A DNA stretch of 39,325 bases, from positions 1-39,325 of IMG/VR virus record IMGVR_UViG_3300033148_004627. The stretch is one strand, 5' to 3'. The notes under the pieces are model-generated. The model had not been told where the DNA came from. It saw only the letters and a program-made list of their open reading frames with translations, and did not search any database. This DNA comes from a virus. The stretch's first letter is position 1, and the number at the start of each line of letters is the position of its first letter. Shown piece by piece: positions 18,068 through 25,080 of this stretch. The position numbers and the translations under genes are program-made.

Positions 18068-19606
18068 CTAGGCGGCTGCAGCTACGGAAGCACCAGATTC
18101 AAGTGGGAGATACCACAGTTCCCAAAGAATTGCATCAGAGCCAGTTGGGGTACCTGTAATAGCGCTCTCAATGGTGTTAGTTCCGTTGATAATAATCGGA
18201 GAGTTTGCCCCGGTGGCACTCCAAGCAACATCTGTTGTAGGAGCATCTCCAGCATTCAGGGTCGAACCCACATCACCATCAACAAGGTAGTGAGTTCCGA
18301 CACCATCATTATCAATGACCGTCTGAGCAACAAGTGGCTCATTTGATGTCTTGACACGAAGGTCAAGATCAATTGAATCATTAGTAATTGCCGCGATCAC
18401 TTCGCCGATCCAGAGTGTAATAGCTACCTTTCCAGTGACATCAAAGAGGTCATCGGTTGCCGCTGTGGCATCCTGAGTCTTAGTTACTTTGAAACCAAGA
18501 CCGGGTACAAAGTAGCCGTCTGCGCCAGTTGTAAGATCATATAGGGAGTGGTCAGCCATTTCAGTATCGGTTCCAACCTTCCCATGAAGGGTATCCGTTG
18601 TGGCTCCGTCTACTGATGAGCCAATCGCTGCCGATAGGTCGAGAGTCTTCGATCCAGAGCCAAGCAGATCATAGAGCGAATTGTCAGCCATTTCGGTGTC
18701 AGTACCGATCTTACCATTAAGACTGTCAGTCGTTGTAGCGTCGTCTCCTCCAATTTCAGTGAGGATGGTCGCTACGTCATCAGACGCAACGGCCGCCGCA
18801 TCACCTCCAGAGAATTCAACATCCGCAGTTGCATCAAAGGCATCGACAGACCATGTTGAACCGGTAACAGTGTCAACAACATTCAACGAGAGGTCAGTTG
18901 TACCGTGAACATAGAACCGTCCGGTAACATGCACGTTGGTACATGGGGTTGTGTGGAATTCAACTACACCGGTAGTTACCACTCCGTAGTAGTCCACATT
19001 AATGTTCGCGTTGTCGCAACCGACAAGTCGGATTGCATTCACGCCAGCATCTCCTCCTGTGTAGCCTTTATAAATGATGTTTGCATTAAAGTTGTCTGCT
19101 GCAGCGGTTGTAAGGATGCCTCGTACCATTTCCACGGTTGAAGAAGCATCGCGGAATTGAACGGGACGTTCCTTAGTCCCAATAGTCACATCTGCCGCCG
19201 AAACGACAAATGGACTCACAACCGAGTCGATACTCGGTATAATAATGAAGTTCTCGAACGTAATACTCGCAGCAGTGGCAGTGATTGTGGATGCTGTCGC
19301 TGAGAAAGTAATCGTTGGAGTTGCTGCCCCCTCTCCAATACCAATAACGCGAACACCGGCGACGTCGGCGACAATTCCGGCGGCACCAGAGACAGTTTCC
19401 GCATGTCCCTCTGTACAGATGATTGCATCACCTGACGAAAGACCGGCGACATTGAACGCGTTCTCGATCGAAGAGAAAGGATTATGAAGACTACCATCAG
19501 CATTAGAGTTGCCATTCGTGTTATTCACGAAGTAGACCTCTCCAGTGACTTCTGGGATTTGTCCCTTAAGGTTTGAGGATTTCAGGTTATATGCATTGGG
19601 TGGCAT
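18068..19606 (-). CDS. beta-helix capsid-associated protein (512 aa)
   Basis: This is probably a head decoration or fibre protein made in large amounts with the capsid. Residues about 25-270 have the pattern of a parallel beta-helix, with an opening strand GEVYFVNNTNGNSNADG, then a start like 'NPFSSIENAFNVA' that is typical of right-handed beta-helix proteins. Around residues 285-370 there are two near-copies of a module ending in GTDTEMADxSLYDL, the second preceded by TTDTLHGKV instead of TTDSLNGKI. The C-terminal 150 residues are beta-rich. It directly follows the major capsid gene with a hairpin between. No signal sequence or catalytic residues are visible. Confidence 0.7.
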   Translation of the reverse strand: MPPNAYNLKSSNLKGQIPEVTGEVYFVNNTNGNSNADGSLHNPFSSIENAFNVAGLSSGDAIICTEGHAETVSGAAGIVADVAGVRVIGIGEGAATPTITFSATASTITATAASITFENFIIIPSIDSVVSPFVVSAADVTIGTKERPVQFRDASSTVEMVRGILTTAAADNFNANIIYKGYTGGDAGVNAIRLVGCDNANINVDYYGVVTTGVVEFHTTPCTNVHVTGRFYVHGTTDLSLNVVDTVTGSTWSVDAFDATADVEFSGGDAAAVASDDVATILTEIGGDDATTTDSLNGKIGTDTEMADNSLYDLLGSGSKTLDLSAAIGSSVDGATTDTLHGKVGTDTEMADHSLYDLTTGADGYFVPGLGFKVTKTQDATAATDDLFDVTGKVAITLWIGEVIAAITNDSIDLDLRVKTSNEPLVAQTVIDNDGVGTHYLVDGDVGSTLNAGDAPTTDVAWSATGANSPIIINGTNTIESAITGTPTGSDAILWELWYLPLESGASVAAAA

Positions 19607-19630
19607 AGGTCAGAAATGGAAAGAAATAGA

Positions 19631-19649
19631 GGGGGGCACTTCACCCCCC
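19631..19649 (-). terminator. GGGGGG/CCCCCC hairpin after the major capsid gene
   Basis: A 6-bp all-GC stem with a 7-base loop follows the capsid gene stop. On the minus strand it is followed only by TCTATTTCTTTCC, so termination is probably partial, which would lower expression of the next gene relative to the capsid protein. Confidence 0.5.
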
Positions 19650-19654
19650 GAGTT

Positions 19655-20638
19655 TTAAGTAGCATTTGAACCGACAATAAACGTCGCGTCCAAATGACCA
19701 ATGTCGTACCACATCTTCGCCTTGAACTGTACCGAGTTGTTATCAGGGTCAACAGTTGGGCGTTCCGGGTTGGGGAACCTGCGGACAACAGACATAAGAT
19801 TGTCCTTGAGTGAAGAATCAATCAAGAACCAAAAACGGCTCTTGGCTGTGTTCTTCGCACCATCTGCTGTCGTGGCCAGATACGGAACAACGACATGGCG
19901 CAATTCGCCAGCATAGACACTGATGTTATTAAAATCAGTATCCAACTGCATTGGTTGCTTGGTGAGCCTCATTGCAACGTGACGCGTCGCCGCGTGCGTA
20001 CCAGTGACAAGAGTGTCAGCGGATGGATGAACGAGATCACCATTATGATTTATAACTGCGTCGAATAGATCTTCGGCAGACTCAGAAGCACCCTCTGAAA
20101 GGCGTGCAGTGATTTTGTTGTCGAAGCTATCTCCAGAGTTAAGGGTGTGCGTGTCTGCACAGAGTGCAGCAGCATCACCACCGGTTGTTGCGACGGCTTC
20201 TCCATCGCGGTCATCGTAAGTCGTGTCAAAAGCAAAAGTAAAACGATGTGCTAAATCGAGAGCGTAACCTCTCCACAGTTTTCCACCCACCGCGCGTAGT
20301 TTTCGATCAACCTCTGGATATTTGGAAAATTCCAAAAGATCCTCAGTGATCTTCTTTCGCGCCGTGCGCTTCTGCTGTGTGAAGTTCTGCGTATCTCCCT
20401 GGGTATCTTGAGTCAACTTATAATCTTCACCGTCTCCGGTCTTTGAACCGAAGCCAGACTCATCGAATGAGCTGTGCTCCTCAGTATATTCAGCCGCTCC
20501 TTTCTCCCAGAAAAGACTACGAATACCCTGAATCTTAGCCATATTCACTTGTGCTCCTTTATGCCACGACACAAGGCCATTCTTTCGAATGTCATTGATT
20601 TGACCACCGGTAAACGGATTGGATAACGGTGCAGGCAT
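19655..20638 (-). CDS. major capsid protein, HK97-type fold (327 aa)
   Basis: This is the shell protein. The inference rests on size, on the place after scaffold and decoration genes, and on sequence features. These are a long acidic N-arm and E-loop-like region (about 40-85, with EHSSFDESGFGSKTGDGE), a basic helix KRTARKKITEDLLEFSKYPEV, a long 'LARLSEGASESAEDLFDAV'-type spine helix, and a C-terminal beta strand region ending in WYDIGHLDATFIVGSN. No protease gene is seen nearby. The start is ATG after CTTTTCTCTTTTTTAACTC. That leader shares CGCTTTTCTCTTT with the leader of the upstream decoration gene, so the two may share an initiation signal. Confidence 0.85.
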   Translation of the reverse strand: MPAPLSNPFTGGQINDIRKNGLVSWHKGAQVNMAKIQGIRSLFWEKGAAEYTEEHSSFDESGFGSKTGDGEDYKLTQDTQGDTQNFTQQKRTARKKITEDLLEFSKYPEVDRKLRAVGGKLWRGYALDLAHRFTFAFDTTYDDRDGEAVATTGGDAAALCADTHTLNSGDSFDNKITARLSEGASESAEDLFDAVINHNGDLVHPSADTLVTGTHAATRHVAMRLTKQPMQLDTDFNNISVYAGELRHVVVPYLATTADGAKNTAKSRFWFLIDSSLKDNLMSVVRRFPNPERPTVDPDNNSVQFKAKMWYDIGHLDATFIVGSNAT

Positions 20639-20666
20639 GAGTTAAAAAAGAGAAAAGCGAATAAAA

Positions 20667-21098
20667 CTATGCTCCAGGCAGCGTAGCTGTCGTGGAGTTG
20701 AATCTGCCAACACAAAGTGTTGTAGAGATGTGCTTCGTGATTATGAAGTCATCTTTGGTGGAAGTACCAACGTCAAGTCCATCTGCTGAATTAAGATCAA
20801 CATATGTACCAACGAGCGTAGTTGCACCAGTGCCAGATTCGATAGGCGCGTACCACTCCATGTCTGGAGTGATAGGGATAATGGTCTTGTATGGAGTGTC
20901 CGTCAGAGCCGCAGAGCGATCTGCATCATGATAGACAGCGGCGAATACTCCGTCTGTTGCGCCGAGTTCAAAGGTGTTCGCACCAGAAGTGTGAACTAGC
21001 ACATCACCAATACTCTTAGCCTCTGATGCGACCATCTTTCCACGTGTCGTCCTGAGACGAGCGCCTCCGTAAGGCTGAAAGCCAGGTCGTGTAGGCAT
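20667..21098 (-). CDS. head decoration-like protein (143 aa)
   Basis: This is a small beta-rich protein directly upstream of the major capsid gene and downstream of the scaffold gene, the usual place of capsid-stabilising decoration proteins. The sequence has a 'VASEAKSIGDVLVHTSGANTFELGATDGVFA' type start, common in decoration and head-stabilising proteins, and no helices or cysteine motifs. The start is ATG following CGCTTTTCTCTTTAATTATT. A terminator-like hairpin separates it from the scaffold gene, so it and the capsid gene could be a separate unit. Confidence 0.65.
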   Translation of the reverse strand: MPTRPGFQPYGGARLRTTRGKMVASEAKSIGDVLVHTSGANTFELGATDGVFAAVYHDADRSAALTDTPYKTIIPITPDMEWYAPIESGTGATTLVGTYVDLNSADGLDVGTSTKDDFIITKHISTTLCVGRFNSTTATLPGA

Positions 21099-21122
21099 AA
21101 TAATTAAAGAGAAAAGCGATAT

Positions 21123-21150
21123 AAAAAAGGGTGAGCCTTTCGACTCGCCC
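21123..21150 (-). terminator. rho-independent terminator between scaffold and decoration genes
   Basis: On the minus strand a GGGCGAGTC/GGCTCACCC stem with one mismatch and a GAAA loop is followed by TTTTTT. It lies after the scaffold stop (21174) and before the decoration start (21098). Confidence 0.75.
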
Positions 21151-21173
21151 TCTTGCAGGAAACAAATGTCGTA

Positions 21174-22049
21174 CTATTCGTTCAGTATCTCGTCAATATT
21201 CTCTGGCAGGAACGTTTCAAGGTCTTTCTCAGAATGATCGAATCCTTCCATCACTTTACGCTGATCAGGCGTTAGCTTGCTCTTCTTCTGAGGCTCTTCC
21301 CCACCACGGATATGAACGGTAGCACCCTCTTGCTGCTTGAGGATGTCTAGGCCCACGTCGTTAGCCATAGACGGCTGTTGCTCTTTCCCGTGTAGAGCCT
21401 TGACGACCTTATAGAGTTTGTCAGGACCGTAATCCTTAAACCTCGGATCGTTGTACATCTCACGGAATTTCTGCTCCAGCTCACCCTTGAGGTCAGGGTG
21501 TTTAGTTCTCATCTCGCTGATGCGCGACTCCATCAGCTCATTACGAAGTTCTTTAACCTCTTTGGATGTTGCTTGTACTTTTCCAGCGACTCCTTCGAGA
21601 TCTACTGTTCCAGCCTCCTTGCGAGCAAGGAGATCTTCAACATTGTTAGTCTCATATTCAGAATGTCGCTTTAGCAATGATACTGCAAGATCCGGATCGC
21701 TTTCTGCTATCTCATAGATAGCATCTGCATCCTTCTCTATTAACTTCTCTGCTACTGCAATCTTCTGATCAACAAGATCGTTGATCTTCGTTTGAGCGTG
21801 TCGCTCATCTTTAGGCGATGGCGGCGGTGTTGAGACCGGAGCTGGCGGTGGTACCGCCGATTGAGGTGCTGGTTCCTTCTTATCGGGTGGTGGGGTGGTG
21901 TAGTCAACTCTTGGAGCGATTTCACCAAACACACCTGGATCATTAGGAGTACCTGCTTCCGGTTCATCAAGAACTGCGTGACCTGTTCCGGCTGGGTCTG
22001 CCGTCTGGGGCTGTCCTTGCGAATCCCCAGAACCTTGCGCATTGGGCAT
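21174..22049 (-). CDS. capsid scaffolding protein (291 aa)
   Basis: This protein would guide procapsid assembly and then leave the head. The first 85 residues are Pro/Gln/Gly/Asp-rich and disordered. Residues about 85-200 are acidic and helical, with probable coiled coil around EVKELRNELMESRISEMRTK. The C-terminal 60 residues are basic then acidic (KKSKLTPDQRKVMEGF ... ENIDEILNE), which is typical of scaffolds that bind the coat protein through a charged C-terminus. Its place between portal and capsid genes supports the call. A promoter-like TTGACT-17-TATGTA lies at 22190-22162, about 115 bases upstream. The start is ATG after TTCTCATCTCACCA. Confidence 0.75.
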   Translation of the reverse strand: MPNAQGSGDSQGQPQTADPAGTGHAVLDEPEAGTPNDPGVFGEIAPRVDYTTPPPDKKEPAPQSAVPPPAPVSTPPPSPKDERHAQTKINDLVDQKIAVAEKLIEKDADAIYEIAESDPDLAVSLLKRHSEYETNNVEDLLARKEAGTVDLEGVAGKVQATSKEVKELRNELMESRISEMRTKHPDLKGELEQKFREMYNDPRFKDYGPDKLYKVVKALHGKEQQPSMANDVGLDILKQQEGATVHIRGGEEPQKKSKLTPDQRKVMEGFDHSEKDLETFLPENIDEILNE

Positions 22050-22161
22050 TGGTGAGATGAGAAAAAAATAGTAGAAGCCAATGGCTCCGGCATAGGGTGG
22101 TAGGGTCCCATAACGCAGCCATCGACATGACGTGCAATGATTAGAAAGAACGTTCCCCTAA

Positions 22162-22190
22162 TACATACACTAACTCTATCAGATAGTCAA
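22162..22190 (-). promoter_or_regulatory. promoter-like site before the scaffold-capsid genes
   Basis: On the minus strand TTGACT (22190-22185) and TATGTA (22167-22162) are 17 bases apart. The site overlaps the end of the zinc-ribbon gene and would drive scaffold expression with a leader of about 105 bases. Confidence 0.4.
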
Positions 22191-22574
22191 GATTAGACCA
22201 CTACCTGGCACTTTTGGATTATTACCCAAATCTTGTCGCTGTTGTTCCCGCGCCCAATCCTCCCATACTTCTTCTGATGCATCATAATCAGGTAGATCAT
22301 CTCCTACTTCATACTTTCCAAGATTCTTCTCAAAATCCACCGGCTTTGTATACCCGACAAAATTTATGTTCTTACATCTCTCACATACAAAGTACACACG
22401 ATACGCCTTTTCCCCATCTATGGACATTACAGAATTAACGTTCTGCACAAAGACATCACCAGGCATTCGGAACCCAGTTACCTTGCTGCACTTTTGACAA
22501 GGGTGCGTGGAACGTTCTATATGATCAAAGAACTTATACAACTCTGGCCGAAAGCGACTATTCTTCTTTGACAT
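22179..22574 (-). CDS. zinc-ribbon protein of unknown function (131 aa)
   Basis: The role is unknown. The start at 22574 (MSKKNSRFRPELYKFF) is preferred because the longer frame upstream overlaps the preceding gene fully and has no coding character. Two CxxC pairs (CQKC at about residue 27 and CERC at about residue 65) flank a beta hairpin, which suggests a zinc ribbon. The C-terminal half is acidic and ends in a low-complexity region. The gene overlaps the end of the upstream gene by 17 bases and lies between portal and scaffold genes, where phages often keep small assembly factors. Confidence 0.7.
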   Translation of the reverse strand: MSKKNSRFRPELYKFFDHIERSTHPCQKCSKVTGFRMPGDVFVQNVNSVMSIDGEKAYRVYFVCERCKNINFVGYTKPVDFEKNLGKYEVGDDLPDYDASEEVWEDWAREQQRQDLGNNPKVPGSGLILTI

Positions 22575-22950
22575 TAATTCCCTCTGGCAATTCAAACAAA
22601 CGCTTACGCTTCTTCTTCTCTGGCACAGAAATCCCCGCAGGTCGCTCCGACTGTGCAATATCACGTTTGTAGTTCTCATTGTCGAGGATAATCTTCCCCA
22701 TCGCACGACACCGCGTTTTCCAGTCGTGTGTCTCACTATCATCCTCACACTGCATTGCCTCACGTGTGAAGAAATCAATCTTATAGGCAATGTATTCCCA
22801 GAAGATCTGGAACTGCTTTGATTTGGTAAGATTCACGAACTGCTTCTTCTTCTCCACTGTGAAGCCGGGCTTCCGTTCTATCTCCACGGTCTCTGATACG
22901 TAGATAGTCTTGGTCGGTAGTAATCGCTTTATGAAGTCGATCAATATCAT
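22558..22950 (-). CDS. small basic protein after the portal gene (130 aa)
   Basis: The function is not recognised. The N-terminal part has a hydrophobic start (MILIDFIKRLLP) but no clear membrane segment. The middle contains aromatic-rich helices (FQIFWEYIAYKIDFF), and the end is strongly basic (EKKKRKRLF). The ATG overlaps the portal stop as ATGA, so it is translationally coupled to the portal. A role in packaging or head assembly is inferred only from position. Confidence 0.7.
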   Translation of the reverse strand: MILIDFIKRLLPTKTIYVSETVEIERKPGFTVEKKKQFVNLTKSKQFQIFWEYIAYKIDFFTREAMQCEDDSETHDWKTRCRAMGKIILDNENYKRDIAQSERPAGISVPEKKKRKRLFELPEGINVKEE

Positions 22951-25043
22951 CCGGTAGATTGGGCAGTAAGATCTTGAGCTTGATCAGGAGATATAGTACC
23001 CGCCCCCAGCTCTGCTGCAAATGGATTCTGTTGACTTGCAAAATTCATGATTTCCATTTGTTTTGCACTTTGATCCCTGAATGGCTGGATCACAGACTGC
23101 GAGATCCTGCGAGCAGCGTCCTGCGCGGCTGTACGTTTATCATCCTGCTCAGCGACAATAACTTTCTTGACAGAAAGCTCATTGATTTCAGCGTACATCT
23201 TAGAAAGTTGTTGTATATCCCAGATGGCCCCTCCCGGAGTTACGACTCCTGTATTTGGATCGGTCTGTGCATTCATTTCTCGCGCCGCTCCATTCACATC
23301 AAGTGCTACATTCAGTACCTCAGCAAACAACAATTTCTTCGCCTCCTTGCTTGCTCCCATTGCAGATGGTCTGACAGGACGGGCATTCAATCGTCCATGG
23401 GTACGAATGTATTCAGGACGCGCAAGGAGGTAGCTCTTCTCATCAGATATCTTCGGTTCAAGAGTGAAGATGCCAGTGTCATTATTGAATTGTTCTTCAA
23501 ATTTCATACCGGCATCAACGGGGATCTTCCTATATTCGAAGAATCCTACAGGCTCTCCATCATCATTAATAATCAGGTCATTCTTAGAGATGCTCTTAAT
23601 ATCAAGATCGTCAGTGATCGCACGAACAAACGGTGTGGAATAATACTGTTGGCCATCCTGAATAAGCAATTGCCCGGTGCGCACGATGAAATCAGATTCA
23701 TTCTCCCGCAGGTTAAAGTTCACCCTGCCCAGCATAGATTCCTTCTTAAGTGCCTCAATACCCACACGATCAGATTCTCCTTCTGGAGAGAATATTTGCT
23801 GGTAGTTCACTCCGGTTAGCCAGATGAGCATAGTCTCAAGCTCCTGCTTGAGCTGCCATACCTCCTGTGGTACCTGAGTAAGCTGCCCCAGTTCCGCCTT
23901 CCCCATCGCATTCTCAAGAACAACACCGGGATATGGGGCCAGAGCATACGGGTCAATACCGGAATCCTCTGCGGTAAAGAGCATCGGGAATGCCAGACCA
24001 GTTGCTTGCACAGCTGAGTTAAGCAGTTTGTCATACGCCGCCTCAACAGACTCAATCAGCTTCGGTACACCCTTCGAATAGAAGGAGTGTGGCCTGCGGT
24101 ACATGTGCAAGGCTGCAAATGGCAGCTCCTTGTGGTCATCTACCAGAGGAACATCTCTAATGATGACACCATTAACAATCATCACGTACTCATCTGTGAA
24201 CTTATTCCAGTACTCGACCATCTCTACCTTCTGAGTCTCATCTGCTTCAATGTCCTGTGAAGGAGGAACAACCTCGCCCTTTGTATAATCCACACTATAG
24301 GTTACACCGGGCTTCACATACTTCAGATTCTTGTATCGCTTATCGTTCTGCACCTTCTGCTTGAACTTATTCCACCTGATCTTCGTGATAAGAGCACAAT
24401 CCTCAGTATCCTCATCCAGTTCGGTTGCCGTATCATCGATCATAAATCGGTGCGGATCATCAATAACTTCTATCATCACATCATCCTTTGGGTGATCCAG
24501 CTTCTTTTTAAGACCAATCTGGATTCCTTCATCTCCTTTCATCGGAACACGCTCACTAATCCACCGTGTTTCCTTTGAGTAATGAATCCTGATGACACAC
24601 CATCCATAGATCCGACACAACCTTCGAGCTTTCATCTTGATTTTTTCCCAATTTGTTCTGTCGAGCATATGCTTCTTAAGTGCATTTATAATAGGCATTT
24701 TCGCTTTGTCATCCTCCTCAACGGGCTCGAACTCAATGTCCGGGAAGGCATCGACCTCCTCGGCCATCGCTGCATCAATCACCATATATGACAGTGGGAA
24801 TCGTAGGTTCGGTCGGTTTTGTACCGGGGCGATGTATGCCTCATACGTCTGTCTGGCATCATCCCATTCATCCTCAAAGTCAGAGCGGGCTGGTATCATT
24901 TCCTGTTCGATTCTGTTGACTATTCGGATAACCTTTTTTTTCTCTTCTTCGGTGGCTGGCCATACTCCCACATTCTTATTAAGCTGATCTTCTGCATCAG
25001 GAAGTGGGGAACCAGCCTTGAATGTGATATCTTGTTCAGCCAT
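22947..25043 (-). CDS. portal protein (698 aa)
   Basis: This is the dodecameric ring at the packaging vertex through which DNA enters and leaves. Features consistent with podovirus portals are an N-terminal helical region with RIEQEMIPARSDFEDEWDDA, a long alternating helix and strand core with 'RRLCRIYGWCVIRIHYSKE' and an IDDPHRFMIDDTATELDEDT segment. A clip/stem-like stretch LPFAALHMYRRPHSFYSKG leads to the portal-typical PKLIESVEAAYDKLLNSAVQ helix, and a Gln/Ala-rich C-terminal helical end (about 620-698) could form a barrel. Length is in the podovirus range. It follows the terminase with a 37-base gap and overlaps the next gene as ATGA. Confidence 0.9.
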   Translation of the reverse strand: MAEQDITFKAGSPLPDAEDQLNKNVGVWPATEEEKKKVIRIVNRIEQEMIPARSDFEDEWDDARQTYEAYIAPVQNRPNLRFPLSYMVIDAAMAEEVDAFPDIEFEPVEEDDKAKMPIINALKKHMLDRTNWEKIKMKARRLCRIYGWCVIRIHYSKETRWISERVPMKGDEGIQIGLKKKLDHPKDDVMIEVIDDPHRFMIDDTATELDEDTEDCALITKIRWNKFKQKVQNDKRYKNLKYVKPGVTYSVDYTKGEVVPPSQDIEADETQKVEMVEYWNKFTDEYVMIVNGVIIRDVPLVDDHKELPFAALHMYRRPHSFYSKGVPKLIESVEAAYDKLLNSAVQATGLAFPMLFTAEDSGIDPYALAPYPGVVLENAMGKAELGQLTQVPQEVWQLKQELETMLIWLTGVNYQQIFSPEGESDRVGIEALKKESMLGRVNFNLRENESDFIVRTGQLLIQDGQQYYSTPFVRAITDDLDIKSISKNDLIINDDGEPVGFFEYRKIPVDAGMKFEEQFNNDTGIFTLEPKISDEKSYLLARPEYIRTHGRLNARPVRPSAMGASKEAKKLLFAEVLNVALDVNGAAREMNAQTDPNTGVVTPGGAIWDIQQLSKMYAEINELSVKKVIVAEQDDKRTAAQDAARRISQSVIQPFRDQSAKQMEIMNFASQQNPFAAELGAGTISPDQAQDLTAQSTG

Positions 25044-25080
25044 TACTTTACTCTATAGCATATCCTGTCCAATCTTACAA

